Origin: Halothiobacillus sp.
GTDB lineage: Bacteria > Pseudomonadota > Gammaproteobacteria > Halothiobacillales > Halothiobacillaceae
Length of the DNA stretch: 64,000 nucleotides
NCBI GenBank assembly: GCA_020061705.1
Contig: JAGUXT010000059.1
Location: forward strand, 1-64,000
Reading direction: 5' to 3'
Below the pieces are notes generated by a model. The model was not told the DNA's origin, ran no database searches, and saw only the letters and a list, made by a program, of their open reading frames with translations. Numbering within the stretch: position 1 is the stretch's first letter; every line of letters begins with the position of its first letter. Shown one piece after another: positions 25,508-34,552 of the stretch. A program made the position numbers and the translations under genes.

Positions 25508-25972
25508 TTAACCGCCGCAACCACCGATGGTGACCTTAACTTCCTTCTTGGCTGACAACAGCTTGCCGCCAGTCTTGACAACGCCGATGACGTTAGAGGT
25601 CTTGCCCATTTTGATACGGGTTGCGACATACGCAGTTGCGCCGGTCATTACGAAGTTGCATACCAATGGCATGTCGTTGCCTTCTACCAGGATTGCAATC
25701 GCTTCAGCAGCGCCCTTGCCTTCAACGGTAACAGGTACAACAGCGCCGTTTTCAGCGATGTCAGGAGCCTTGACGGTAACGTCAGCGCTTTCAGTTGTTG
25801 CGCCTGAGCCCATGACCGCGGTCAAAGCGTCAGCAACGCTCTTGGCCTTGAACGCGGCTTCTGGCCACGCGGCGAAAACAGCACGTGGGGTCAGAAGACC
25901 CGCGCCTACAGCGATACCTACTGCGCTGGCAGCCAGGCTGCCTTTCAAAAATACACGACGATTGCTCTGCAT
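25508..25972 (-). CDS. soxY: Sulfur-oxidation carrier subunit SoxY
   Basis: 154 residues from MQSNRRVFLKG. The Tat signal (NRRVFLKG, then a hydrophobic stretch to VFAAWP) exports the folded SoxYZ dimer. The C-terminus ends in GGCGG, with the Cys on which thiosulfate-derived sulfur is covalently carried. Other sox genes (XA, B, CD) are not in the window. A sigma-54 promoter lies just upstream, next to an NtrC-type regulator. Confidence 0.97.
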   Translation of the reverse strand: MQSNRRVFLKGSLAASAVGIAVGAGLLTPRAVFAAWPEAAFKAKSVADALTAVMGSGATTESADVTVKAPDIAENGAVVPVTVEGKGAAEAIAILVEGNDMPLVCNFVMTGATAYVATRIKMGKTSNVIGVVKTGGKLLSAKKEVKVTIGGCGG

Positions 25973-26023
25973 GTTGATCTCCTCATGTTTCGAGTTGTGT
26001 GTGTTGAACACGCCTACAGAGAA

Positions 26024-26039
26024 TGCACGGCCTGTGCCA
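26024..26039 (-). promoter_or_regulatory. Sigma-54 promoter of soxYZ
   Basis: On the minus strand TGGCAC-AGGCC-GTGCA matches the -24/-12 consensus (TGGCAC-N5-TTGCA) with GG and GC exactly 10 bp apart. It would start transcription about 40 bp before soxY. The adjacent sigma-54-dependent regulator supports the assignment. Confidence 0.75.
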
Positions 26040-26115
26040 ATCTGGAACTACTTGGGTCATCCCTTGATTTGTATGGATTAAATGAGATTAAGCATCACGC
26101 TGACTTGGTGGTTGA

Positions 26116-26150
26116 TTGCAACTTGCATTTTCCTGACGTTGCATTTTGCA
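26116..26150. promoter_or_regulatory. Four TTGCA half-sites, candidate enhancer for the NtrC-type regulator
   Basis: TTGCA occurs at 26116, 26123, 26139 and 26146: two pairs of 7-bp-spaced repeats (TTGCAACTTGCA, TTGCATTTTGCA) whose starts are 23 bp apart, about two helical turns. They lie roughly 100-135 bp upstream of the predicted soxYZ start, the usual place for enhancer sites of sigma-54 activators. Confidence 0.55.
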
Positions 26151-27551
26151 CTATTCAATCTCAAAACCTTGCAATTTGCGCCATAAGGTTGATTTATTTA
26201 TGCCTAAAGTGCGGGCAGTTTGTTCACGATTGCCTTCAAAACGTTGCAGGGTTTTTAAAATGTAGCGGCGCTCAAGCTCTTCTAGCGTCGGCTCATCTGC
26301 GTCTATGCCTGGCTCAGAAAGGGGGTCGCTAGGGGTGGTTTGTTGCGTGCTTGGCTCAAACACTCCCGTCGTAGCGGGGGTGGATTGTGTGCTGCGCTGG
26401 ATGCCCGGATTGGCGATCGGGTCGATATGCAGCAGCGGTTGTTCAGCGAGTGCGACATGACGTTCAATCAGGTTTTTCAGCTCGCGTACATTGCCGGGCC
26501 ACGCTGCGTCGACGAGGCGCTGCATGCTTTCGTCATCAAAACCAACGACATCACGGTGGTAGCGTTCGGCAAATTCGTGCAAAAAATGCTGCACCAGGTC
26601 AGGTATGTCTTCGCGGCGTTCGCGCAGGGCAGGCATACGCAACTTGACGACGTTGAGGCGGTGGTAGAGGTCATGGCGGAATTGGCCTTGCTCCACCAAT
26701 GCACTCAGCTCGCGGTTACTGGCCACCACGAAGCGCACGTCTATGTTGATGGGCGTGATGCCGCCGACACGGGTCACTTGCTGTTCTTGTACTACCCGCA
26801 GCAATTTGGTTTGCATCGCATCGGAGATATTGCCGATTTCGTCCAGAAACAGGGTGCCGCCCGTGGCAACTTCAAGCAGGCCGCGTTTGGTTTGGTGTGC
26901 GCCGGTGAATGCGCCTTTTTCGTGGCCGAAAAGCTCGCTTTCGAGCAGTGAGCCGGTAATCGCACCGCAGTCGATGACGACAAAAGGTTTGTCGGAAAAG
27001 TCGGAAAGGTTGTGCACTGCACGGGCGGCGAGCTCTTTGCCGGTACCCGATTCGCCTTCAATCATCACATTGACGCGCACGTCGTGGATTTTTTCGATGA
27101 CTTTGTAGACCGCGCGAATGAGCGGCGAGTTGCCTAACATGCCACCGTAGCGTGGTGTGTGTTGGTTTAGCTTGGGTGAGCGGTCAAGGTGCTCGCGTAC
27201 CAAGGCCAGCAATTCATCCATGTCGAAGGGTTTTTTGATGAAGTCAGTTGCTCCAAGGCGTAGAGCCTCAATTGCATCGTCCATGGTGGAGTAGCCGGTA
27301 ATCAGGATAAACGGCAATTTGGGCTGAAGTGAGCGTACCGTTTGCAATAGTTCGATGCCACTCATGCCAGGCATTTTTAAGTCGGAGATTACCAGCGCCG
27401 GGGTAGGGGTTTGCTTGATGACGGCGAGCGCCGCTTGTGGTGAGCGAAACACGTCCACATCAAAGGCCTCGTCCCGTGAGAAACGGCTAAAGAGTTCACC
27501 TGCGCGGGGGTCGTCGTCGATAAAAATGATGCGTTGTCTTTGGGTGCTCAT
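26151..27551 (-). CDS. Sigma-54-dependent response regulator (NtrC family)
   Basis: 466 residues. The receiver domain (1-120) has the acidic pocket IDDDPR, the phospho-acceptor Asp in VISDLKMPG and the conserved Lys in FIKKPF. The AAA+ domain (about 140-365) has Walker A GESGTGKE, the sigma-54 contact loop GAFTGA and Walker B GTLFLDEIG. A Fis-type helix-turn-helix ends the protein (EQTARTLGINKSTLWRKLQG). It is paired with the histidine kinase immediately upstream (18-bp gap). The sigma-54 promoter of soxYZ next door makes it the probable sox activator here (inference). Confidence 0.95.
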   Translation of the reverse strand: MSTQRQRIIFIDDDPRAGELFSRFSRDEAFDVDVFRSPQAALAVIKQTPTPALVISDLKMPGMSGIELLQTVRSLQPKLPFILITGYSTMDDAIEALRLGATDFIKKPFDMDELLALVREHLDRSPKLNQHTPRYGGMLGNSPLIRAVYKVIEKIHDVRVNVMIEGESGTGKELAARAVHNLSDFSDKPFVVIDCGAITGSLLESELFGHEKGAFTGAHQTKRGLLEVATGGTLFLDEIGNISDAMQTKLLRVVQEQQVTRVGGITPINIDVRFVVASNRELSALVEQGQFRHDLYHRLNVVKLRMPALRERREDIPDLVQHFLHEFAERYHRDVVGFDDESMQRLVDAAWPGNVRELKNLIERHVALAEQPLLHIDPIANPGIQRSTQSTPATTGVFEPSTQQTTPSDPLSEPGIDADEPTLEELERRYILKTLQRFEGNREQTARTLGINKSTLWRKLQGFEIE

Positions 27552-27569
27552 ACATTTAGGCAGGTAAGG

Positions 27570-29507
27570 TTATAGCGGAATACGCGGCGCGGCTGGAGTG
27601 AGCGGGACTTCAAAACGCGCATCGACACCGCCTTCGGGGTGATTGCGGATGCTTAACTCGCCGCCATGATACTGGATGATGCCCAGACTGATGGAGAGTC
27701 CTAGCCCTGTGCCTTCGCCGACGGTTTTGGTGGTGAAGAATGGGTCAAACAGGTGTTCCAAAACGTCGTTGGAAAGTCCGTGCCCATGATCACGCACGCT
27801 CACACACAAACGCTGGTTTTCGCAGGCCGCATGAAGTTCGATTTGACCGTGTTCCGGCGTAGCGTGCAGGGCATTGCGCAAAAGATTGAGCAGCACTTGT
27901 TGCAGTTGGTCGGCATCTGCATCTGCCTGGCATTCAGGATCGCAGGATTGCACGGCAAACATCACGTCCCTTGCCATGGCTTCGGGTTCGATGAGTTCCA
28001 GCGTATGTTTGATCCAGGGGCAGACTTTGAACGGACGATGTTCTGGAGGCAGTTGACGAGCAAAATTCATCACGCCACGCACGATGCGCCCTGCGCGTTG
28101 GGTTTCTTCGCGTAGCTCTTGAATGTCGTCATGCAGGCGTGCGCTCGCCGCGGGCAAGCCTCGTTCGATCAGCTTGGCATACGAAAGTATATTGTTCAGG
28201 GGGTTATTGATTTCATGCCCGATGCCCGCCGCCATTTGGCCAATGCTGGCGAGTTTGGCCTGTTGCAGCATTTTGCGTTCACTACGCAGGCGCTCGGCTT
28301 CGGCAGCACGCAGGCGTTCGGCCATGTCGTTGAAGTCGTTTTCCAGTTCGCGTATTTCACGGGTATGGCTGCTCACCGCGACGCGACGGGTCGCATCACT
28401 GGCAAAATCATGCAGCGCTTCGCGCAGTTGCAGAATGGGACGGGCAATGTGGCGTGCACCGAGCACGGCGAGCAGAGCCGAGGCCGTAAACACCAGCAAG
28501 ACCAACAGCCATAGCGATTGGCGCAAGCCGGCGTAGGGCGCGTCGAGCGTGCTGTAGGGCACGGCAAAGGCCAAGATCCAGCTCGTAAGCTGGTTGGGGT
28601 AGGGGTGGAACTCCTGGTAATACACACGCCAGTTGCCGTCGGCGCTGCTGAATTGTCCGTAAGGACGTTGCTGAATGTTTTGCCAGAGTTCGCCTCCATC
28701 GAGACTTTGTAGTTTGACTTCGTGCGGTTTGGGTGCACTGAAGCGAGTGTCGAGGCGGTCGTGGTAAAGCAAGAGTCCGTTACGTTGCGGGTCGTCAAGG
28801 TTGCGCTCGGCGATCAATAACTCGGTACCGCTGGGGCGAGGTACGAGGCGCAAAATGCGATCCAGGTACTCTCCAAAGGTATTTACCGCCAATACCGCAT
28901 CAGGATGACCACTTTCACCCAGAGGCACGAGCGCCGTGAGCATGGTCAGTGTTTGCCCGGTGGGCAAATCCCAGCGGCTTTGTGGCAGAGGCATAAAGTT
29001 GATTTCGCCATTCGTCCAGTTACGCATGGCGCGGGCAAAGCCGGGGGAATGCAAGTCTTCTTCGGCGTATTCGACATTACCCAGGCTGGGGTATATGGCC
29101 GGACGGGCGCGTCCTTCGCTGACTTTAATGAGCGTATTTCCCGCGCCGTCGAGCACGCGCAGGCTGCCAAGACTGGGAATAGTTCGTTGCAGATTAAGCA
29201 GGAACTGGGTGAGCTGATTTTTCAGAGAGGCGTAATCCGGGTGGCGGCTCCCTTCGTTGGCCGCGCGTGCCACGGGCAGAAAATCCTGCATGGCGCTGGA
29301 TTGGGCAATACCGCGAATCATTTCGCGTTCGTAATTCAGGCGGTTGTCAATTTCGCTGGCCAACGCGTTCAGACGCCGCCCCATGTCGGTATCCATTTCA
29401 TGCAGGTGGCGCTGTTCGCCCCAATTCAACAGCACAAAAGTCAGCGCCAACAAGGGCAAACCGGTGGCGAGAAGCGTCCAGAAGAAAATCGTGCCGCGCA
29501 GTCGCAT
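27570..29507 (-). CDS. Membrane sensor histidine kinase
   Basis: 645 residues. TM1 (about 8-27) is followed by a large periplasmic sensor region of about 300 residues with Cache-like layout, TM2 (about 330-350), a HAMP linker, a HisKA domain with the phospho-acceptor His in GIGHEINNPLNN, and HATPase_c with N-, G1- and G2-box segments (LLNLLRNALHA, VRDHGHGLS, GTGLGLSISLGI). It should phosphorylate the neighbouring NtrC-type regulator. The ligand is unknown. Linkage to soxYZ and to a periplasmic-type thioredoxin suggests a sulfur or redox signal (inference). Confidence 0.94.
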   Translation of the reverse strand: MRLRGTIFFWTLLATGLPLLALTFVLLNWGEQRHLHEMDTDMGRRLNALASEIDNRLNYEREMIRGIAQSSAMQDFLPVARAANEGSRHPDYASLKNQLTQFLLNLQRTIPSLGSLRVLDGAGNTLIKVSEGRARPAIYPSLGNVEYAEEDLHSPGFARAMRNWTNGEINFMPLPQSRWDLPTGQTLTMLTALVPLGESGHPDAVLAVNTFGEYLDRILRLVPRPSGTELLIAERNLDDPQRNGLLLYHDRLDTRFSAPKPHEVKLQSLDGGELWQNIQQRPYGQFSSADGNWRVYYQEFHPYPNQLTSWILAFAVPYSTLDAPYAGLRQSLWLLVLLVFTASALLAVLGARHIARPILQLREALHDFASDATRRVAVSSHTREIRELENDFNDMAERLRAAEAERLRSERKMLQQAKLASIGQMAAGIGHEINNPLNNILSYAKLIERGLPAASARLHDDIQELREETQRAGRIVRGVMNFARQLPPEHRPFKVCPWIKHTLELIEPEAMARDVMFAVQSCDPECQADADADQLQQVLLNLLRNALHATPEHGQIELHAACENQRLCVSVRDHGHGLSNDVLEHLFDPFFTTKTVGEGTGLGLSISLGIIQYHGGELSIRNHPEGGVDARFEVPLTPAAPRIPL

Positions 29508-29510
29508 TAT

Positions 29511-30080
29511 TTAGTGTTCGCTCACGGTTTGCGCACCACCAAAATGCTCCACCCACCACACACGAGCGCGTAGCCCCCAAGGCGTGGTGTAGCCGGTTTC
29601 GACGAAGTGGATACGGCCAGCGGCATCGACAACCAGATGCAGCGGTACGGCCTTGATGCCGAGTGGAGCAAGGAGCTGTCCGCTCGGGGCGTTGATGACC
29701 GATAGGGCGATTTTTTCATTGGCTAAAAAACGGCGCATGGCGGCATCGTCACCCGATTTCCAGGCAATGCTCATCACGGGGGTGTCGCGTGCCAATTCGG
29801 CCATACCTGCAAGTTCAAGCCGGCAGACGGGGCACCATTCGGCCCAGATATGGACGATAAGAGGGCGGCCTTGGGTGTCGCGGCTGTCGATGATTATTCC
29901 GTCAAGCGTTTGGCCGACGATGGTTGGCAGGACTGTATCCGGGAGGCTGGGAGCATTCCATGCGCGAATAAGAAAAATCACGGCAAGCACCAGTGAAATT
30001 TCAAGGCTCCAGCGGATAAGGCGAGAGCGCCATGATTTTTTGTCTGGTGGCGGTGTTGCGGTGTGCTTGGGCAAGTTCAT
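29511..30080 (-). CDS. Membrane-anchored thioredoxin-like protein (ScsD/TlpA type)
   Basis: 189 residues. One N-terminal membrane anchor (about 23-43) precedes a periplasmic thioredoxin fold with active site WAEWCPVCRLE and the cis-Pro segment IKAVPLHLVVD. It is probably a disulfide reductase/oxidoreductase acting in the periplasm. It is the first gene of a minus-strand run with the histidine kinase (3-bp gap) and the response regulator, so redox state may feed into this two-component system. Confidence 0.85.
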   Translation of the reverse strand: MNLPKHTATPPPDKKSWRSRLIRWSLEISLVLAVIFLIRAWNAPSLPDTVLPTIVGQTLDGIIIDSRDTQGRPLIVHIWAEWCPVCRLELAGMAELARDTPVMSIAWKSGDDAAMRRFLANEKIALSVINAPSGQLLAPLGIKAVPLHLVVDAAGRIHFVETGYTTPWGLRARVWWVEHFGGAQTVSEH

Positions 30081-30129
30081 GAGCGAATGGTGTTGAGAAT
30101 GTTTTGAGGCAGTGATTTATCATGCGTGC

Positions 30130-30693
30130 ATGACACATAAAAAGCCAACCATCCTATCGAGCACCCTGATTGCACAAACACGTTTGTTTGCGGTGGAAGA
30201 GGTGCATTTACGTTTTAGCAATGGCGTAGAAATGCGTTATGAACGGTTGCTCGGCAATCCGCATGGTGCCGTGCTATTGGTGGCGCTGAATGACATGGAT
30301 GAGGTCTTGCTGGTGCGTGAATACGCCGTGGGGCTGCATCGCTATGAGCTGGGGCTGCCCAAGGGCGGCATGGAGGCGGGTGAAACGCCCGAGCAGGCGG
30401 GCTTGCGTGAGCTGCGTGAGGAAACGGGCTTTGCGGCACGGCGTTTGGATGTTTTGGGAGAGTTGACCCTGGCACCGGGTTACAGCAGCCAGCGCACGCA
30501 TGTCGTGTTGGCACGCGATTTGTACCCCGCGCCCTTGCCGGGCGACGAGCCGGAGCCATTGGAATTACAACCTTGGCCGCTGACGCGTTTGGCTGAGCTG
30601 ATTGTTATGCCTGAGTGCAGCGAGGCACGCACCTTGGCAGCCATGTTTATGGCGCGCGAATATATTATTGAAGAAGCGAATGCAACATTATGA
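30130..30693 (+). CDS. nudE: ADP compounds hydrolase NudE (Nudix)
   Basis: 187 residues from MTHKKPTILSSTL (a GTG six codons earlier is possible). The Nudix box is complete, with GMEAGETPEQAG and REETGF holding the metal-binding Glu residues. NudE hydrolyses ADP-ribose, Ap3A and NADH-type substrates. Its stop overlaps the cysQ start by 4 nt (ATGA), so the two genes are coupled, an arrangement common in gammaproteobacteria. Confidence 0.93.
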   Translation: MTHKKPTILSSTLIAQTRLFAVEEVHLRFSNGVEMRYERLLGNPHGAVLLVALNDMDEVLLVREYAVGLHRYELGLPKGGMEAGETPEQAGLRELREETGFAARRLDVLGELTLAPGYSSQRTHVVLARDLYPAPLPGDEPEPLELQPWPLTRLAELIVMPECSEARTLAAMFMAREYIIEEANATL

Positions 30694-31520
30694 TAATTAA
30701 CAATAAATTGTTTGATGCGGTGCGTGCATTAGCGCTGCAAGCCGGGGACGCGATCATGCGCGTGTATGCCGGTGAGTTTGCAGTCACGGCCAAGGATGAT
30801 TTAACCCCGCTGACCGAGGCAGATTTGGCGGCGCACCGGCTGATTGAGCAGGGTTTGCTTGCACTTTGCCCTGACTGGCCGGTACTGTCCGAAGAAGGCG
30901 CGGACGTGCCATTCGCCACGCGACAAGGGTGGTCGCGCTATTGGTTGGTCGACCCGCTGGATGGCACGCGCGAATTTGTGAAGCGCAATGGCGAGTTCAG
31001 CGTGAATATCGCCTTGGTGGATGGGCATGAGGTGGTGCTTGGAGTAGTGCATGCCCCCGCGCTGGGCGTGACCTATGCCGCATGGCGTGGCGCCGGAGCC
31101 TGGAAGTGGACAGGGGAGGATGATCGTCCTGTGCGTATTCAGGCTAAGGCCGTGGTTGGCTCACCGTTGCGTGTCGCTCTGAGTCGTTCGCATGGGAGTG
31201 CGCGAATGCAGGCTTATCTGGATGCGTTGGAAGCGGCACATGGCCGTGCAGACTGTGTGCGTATGGGCAGTGCGCTCAAGTCTTGCTTGGTGGCTGAGGG
31301 GACGGTGGATGTGTATCCGCGTCTGGGACTGACCTCCGAATGGGATACGGCAGCGGCGCAATGCGTGGTTGAAGAAGCAGGTGGGCGCTTCACTGATACT
31401 CAGGGTCAGCGATTGCGTTACAACACCAAGGATTCCCTGCTGAATCCTGAGTTTCTGGTATTTACTGATGAAGCGGTCGATTGGGCAGGGTATGTGCCAC
31501 ACTTGGAGTGCGCTAGCTAA
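30690..31520 (+). CDS. cysQ: 3'(2'),5'-bisphosphate nucleotidase
   Basis: A 276-residue member of the lithium-sensitive inositol-monophosphatase superfamily. It removes the 3'-phosphate from PAP/PAPS, recycling a by-product of sulfate assimilation. Metal-site motifs are TEAD (PLTEADLAA), SEEGAD, DPLDGTREF and SEWDTAAAQ. It is translationally coupled to nudE. Confidence 0.96.
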   Translation: MIINNKLFDAVRALALQAGDAIMRVYAGEFAVTAKDDLTPLTEADLAAHRLIEQGLLALCPDWPVLSEEGADVPFATRQGWSRYWLVDPLDGTREFVKRNGEFSVNIALVDGHEVVLGVVHAPALGVTYAAWRGAGAWKWTGEDDRPVRIQAKAVVGSPLRVALSRSHGSARMQAYLDALEAAHGRADCVRMGSALKSCLVAEGTVDVYPRLGLTSEWDTAAAQCVVEEAGGRFTDTQGQRLRYNTKDSLLNPEFLVFTDEAVDWAGYVPHLECAS

Positions 31521-31538
31521 ATTCGCCTGAACTTTCAG

Positions 31539-31575
31539 CAGCCTGCTGAAATACTTCTTTCAGCATCCTGTTAGA
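31539..31575 (+). repeat. REP-like palindromic repeat downstream of cysQ
   Basis: CAGCCTGCTGAAATACTT...TCAGCATCCTGTTA is an imperfect palindrome. Related copies lie at 31984-32010 and 55690-55728, the latter likewise just after a gene. It may act as a transcript-end hairpin. Confidence 0.55.
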
Positions 31576-31590
31576 TGTTTTGTTGAACGC

Positions 31591-31929
31591 CTAATACCGT
31601 CTGCGTTGCCACCATCTCGGAAGAATGTTCGTGCGCAAATGCCACCCAAAGATAGCTGGCCCTAAAAGAAGCATGAACACCCAGCCATATTGCATTCCGT
31701 AATTCACAAATGTCTCAATTTTTGGGGGGAATACGGAGGCCAGTACCCAGCCAATGGTAAATATTGCCAAAGGCAAGATGAGTACCAAAAAGACAAGCAT
31801 GACAAGCAGGCGATAAGAAATGGTTGCTGCCCTTTCAAAATCATTCCAAAAGCCTCTGGTTGGCCAAATAGCCATGGAAACAGGCGTTAACAAAAAAAGG
31901 AATAAATAAAGCAACCAATACATTTCCAT
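31591..31929 (-). CDS. Small membrane protein, paralogue 1
   Basis: 112 residues with three predicted membrane helices (about 3-21, 38-62, 75-95) and a basic C-terminus ILPRWWQRRRY. It shares its layout and the tail ILPxWWQRR with the next gene upstream, so the two are tandem paralogues. The family is not recognised. The lower GC than neighbouring core genes suggests an accessory role. Confidence 0.65.
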   Translation of the reverse strand: MEMYWLLYLFLFLLTPVSMAIWPTRGFWNDFERAATISYRLLVMLVFLVLILPLAIFTIGWVLASVFPPKIETFVNYGMQYGWVFMLLLGPAIFGWHLRTNILPRWWQRRRY

Positions 31930-31983
31930 TGATTTTCTTCAGGTGTTTTGCGGTATGTGGTTGGTGGTGTTTTATCTGGCGAA

Positions 31984-32010
31984 TGAAATACTTTTATCAG
32001 TATCCTGATA
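31984..32010 (+). repeat. Partial copy of the REP-like repeat
   Basis: GAAATACTTTTATCAGTATC resembles the middle of the repeat after cysQ. It lies between the two membrane-protein paralogues. Confidence 0.35.
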
Positions 32011-32091
32011 TTCAGGATGATGGGTCGTTATTCGGGCTTGACGTGAAACCGGCCATAGGCCGTGCATGACTTACCAGGTGTTTTTTGGATT

Positions 32092-32454
32092 CTAAATCAG
32101 TCGTCGCTGCCACCATTCAGGAAGTATCTTCGAGCGAATATACCGACCAGCCGCTGCAAGTATTAAAAGGGATAAGAGCAGCCAAGCGTGCTTCAGGCCA
32201 TAACTTATAAAGCCCTCAAAATCGAACGTGAGTATTAACATAACCACCCATCCAAAAACGAACAAAATTAATGGTATATTAAATGCGTAGAAGACAAACA
32301 AGACCTTCCAGCGATAAGAAAATCCTGAGCTTATTTCAAAGTCATTAAAAAAACTATTTTGTTCAAGCCATTCATGGTCTTCCGCATAAGTAAATGCGAA
32401 AAATAAACCGAAAAGCAGATATATTAAAATCAAAATTAATATTGAAAAAATCAT
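32092..32454 (-). CDS. Small membrane protein, paralogue 2
   Basis: 120 residues with three hydrophobic helices and the tail ILPEWWQRRLI, matching the downstream paralogue in length, helix spacing and the FNDFE segment after the first helix. Function unknown. AT-rich. Confidence 0.65.
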   Translation of the reverse strand: MIFSILILILIYLLFGLFFAFTYAEDHEWLEQNSFFNDFEISSGFSYRWKVLFVFYAFNIPLILFVFGWVVMLILTFDFEGFISYGLKHAWLLLSLLILAAAGRYIRSKILPEWWQRRLI

Positions 32455-32473
32455 TGATTATGCCCCCAATTTA

Positions 32474-32791
32474 TTATTGTGGCTCTGCTTTCTGTCCCCT
32501 GAACCCCAACTTATCGTTATCCCACGTCGCCAGATATTCCGCGCGCGGCGGCATTTGCAGGTGAAAGCCGCGTTCGCGCAGATTCTCCATGACCTGGGCA
32601 ATATCCACGCGGGCGAGTTTGCGTTCCGGTGTGAGCGTAAGGCGCATGGCTTCTTCGGGGTCGCGTCCCATGCCTTGTAGCACGTTTTCCGGCAGTTCGG
32701 CGTAGGGGTGGTTGGCGGCGAGGTAGAGATACATGCCGTCTTTGATGCGGCTGCGGTAAACAATGCAGTCGATGCTTGGGTTTTCATTCAT
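32474..32791 (-). CDS. YcgL domain-containing protein
   Basis: 105 residues. The segment CIVYRSRIKDGMYLYL...LPENVLQGMG and the VMENLRERGFHLQMPP part are typical of the small YcgL family found in gammaproteobacteria. The family's molecular function is not established. It follows the amidohydrolase gene on the same strand. Confidence 0.9.
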   Translation of the reverse strand: MNENPSIDCIVYRSRIKDGMYLYLAANHPYAELPENVLQGMGRDPEEAMRLTLTPERKLARVDIAQVMENLRERGFHLQMPPRAEYLATWDNDKLGFRGQKAEPQ

Positions 32792-32821
32792 GTTGGCTGT
32801 CCTGATGTGTCATGCGCGGGT

Positions 32822-34213
32822 TCAAAGCGAGCGGATTGTATCCTGCCAGTGTTGGGCTTTGGCGAGCAGGTCGTCTTCATTAAGGGTCATGAGGCGGCGC
32901 TCGTTCATCAACATGCGTCCGGCGACCCACAGGTGAGTGATTTGCGCGCGTCCGGCGGCGTAGATGATTTGTGCGATGGGGTCGAACAGTGGCTGGGTTT
33001 CGATCTGGCCGAGGTCGATGGCGATCAGGTCGGCGGCCTTGCCGGGTTCGAGTGAGCCGATACGTGCGTCCAGACCCAGTGCGCGTGCGCCGCCCAGGGT
33101 GGCCATGTAGAGCGCATCAAAGGCAGGCACGGCGGCAGCGTCTCCGGAAAAGCCTTTGGCGAGCAGGGCGGCGGTGCGGGTTTCGCCGAGCAGGTCAAGG
33201 TCGTTGTTGCTGGCTGCGCCGTCGGTGCCGATGCCGACATTGATGCCGTGGGCGCGTAGCCTGGCGAGCGGGGCAATGCCGGAGGCCAGTTTGAGGTTGG
33301 ATTCCGGGCAGTGGGCGATATGCACGCCGCGTGCAGCCAGCATGTCGATTTCGGCGTCGTTGAGCTGGGTCATGTGTACGGCGAGAAAGCGCTCATTCAA
33401 CAGGCCGAGGCGGTCGAGGCGCGCTAGCGGGCGCTCGCCGTATTGGCGTTCGGCATCGGCCACTTCCTGTGCGGTTTCATGCACGTGCATGTGAATGCCG
33501 AGATTCAGCGTGTCGGCCAGTTCGCGGATGCGCTCAAGCGGCGCGTCGCTGACAGTGTAGGGCGCGTGCGGGGCGAGCATGAATGACATGCGCGGGTTGC
33601 CATGCCATTCATCCAGCAGGTTGAGTTCGGCGCGCAGGCTACGCGCCAGGGCGCTGCGTTCGCTGTAGCGGATGTGCCATTCTTCATGCAGCGCTTGGCC
33701 TTTGCGCAGGTAGTCGTCGGCATCCTGTCCCCATGCGGTAGGGAAGTCGATCACGGTCAGGCCGATCGAGGCGCGCAAACCAGCTTCCTCGGCGGCGCGC
33801 AGGGTGGCGGCGGGGAAGAAGTACATGTCGTTGAAACTGGTCACACCGCTGCGGATCAGTTCGGCACAGGCCAGTTGGCTGCCATCAAATACAAATGCAT
33901 CGCTCAAAAGCTGGTTTTCCAGCGGCCAGATGTGTTCCTGTAACCAGGTCATCAAGGGCAGGTCGTCGGCCACGCCGCGCAGCAGGTTCATGGCAACGTG
34001 GGTGTGCACATTGACCAGGCCGGGCATGAGGGCGTGCTGCGGCAATTCGATTTCGCGCGCGTGACTTTGGTGGGCGCGCTGGCGAGCTTCAAGCGTGGGC
34101 AGGATGGCGCTGATAATGCCGTCGTTGATGACCAGGCTGTGCTGCTCCAGAACCTGGGCATGAGGGACGATGGGGATGATCCAGCGCGGGTGGAGGATGG
34201 TTTCGGTGGGCAT
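32822..34213 (-). CDS. mtaD: TRZ/ATZ-family amidohydrolase (MTA/SAH deaminase-like)
   Basis: 463 residues. Metal-dependent amidohydrolase motifs are VNVHTHVAMNLLRG (HxH), HMHVHETAQE, the catalytic HCPESNLKLASG and GTDGAASNNDLDL. Sequence layout matches enzymes that deaminate S-adenosylhomocysteine, 5'-methylthioadenosine or 5'-deoxyadenosine. Chlorohydrolase-type activity is the other possibility within the family. Cytoplasmic. Confidence 0.85.
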   Translation of the reverse strand: MPTETILHPRWIIPIVPHAQVLEQHSLVINDGIISAILPTLEARQRAHQSHAREIELPQHALMPGLVNVHTHVAMNLLRGVADDLPLMTWLQEHIWPLENQLLSDAFVFDGSQLACAELIRSGVTSFNDMYFFPAATLRAAEEAGLRASIGLTVIDFPTAWGQDADDYLRKGQALHEEWHIRYSERSALARSLRAELNLLDEWHGNPRMSFMLAPHAPYTVSDAPLERIRELADTLNLGIHMHVHETAQEVADAERQYGERPLARLDRLGLLNERFLAVHMTQLNDAEIDMLAARGVHIAHCPESNLKLASGIAPLARLRAHGINVGIGTDGAASNNDLDLLGETRTAALLAKGFSGDAAAVPAFDALYMATLGGARALGLDARIGSLEPGKAADLIAIDLGQIETQPLFDPIAQIIYAAGRAQITHLWVAGRMLMNERRLMTLNEDDLLAKAQHWQDTIRSL

Positions 34214-34324
34214 GGGTGTTTTTTCATGTCAGTGGATTGAGGCATAGGGTACTGCAAGGATTAGGTTCACGATATTTCCGAGAGTGTATATACTCAATGT
34301 AGATATTTTTTTGTGGGGGCGGTC

Positions 34325-34552
34325 ATGGATTACGCGCGTGTTTTTCAGTCGGGTAACAGCCAGGCGGTTCGTCTGCCGAAGGAGTTTCGCTTTAACGCGC
34401 AGCAAGTCGAAATTTTTCGGCGCGGGAACGAAGTTGTGTTGCGTGAGCGCCCAACGGATGCCTTGGCCATTTTTGATACGCTGAACCAATTGCCCGAGGA
34501 CATCGCGCAATGGCGGCACGATGATGTTCCGCAAGTGCGCGAGGATTTTTAA
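34325..34552 (+). CDS. vapB: VapB-type antitoxin
   Basis: 75 residues from MDYARVFQSGNSQAVRLPKE, a classic AbrB/MazE-fold DNA-binding start (VFQSGNSQAVRLP), with an acidic tail for toxin binding. It shares one base of the stop/start TAATG junction with vapC. Regulation is presumably autorepression through the AT-rich region upstream. Confidence 0.92.
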   Translation: MDYARVFQSGNSQAVRLPKEFRFNAQQVEIFRRGNEVVLRERPTDALAIFDTLNQLPEDIAQWRHDDVPQVREDF

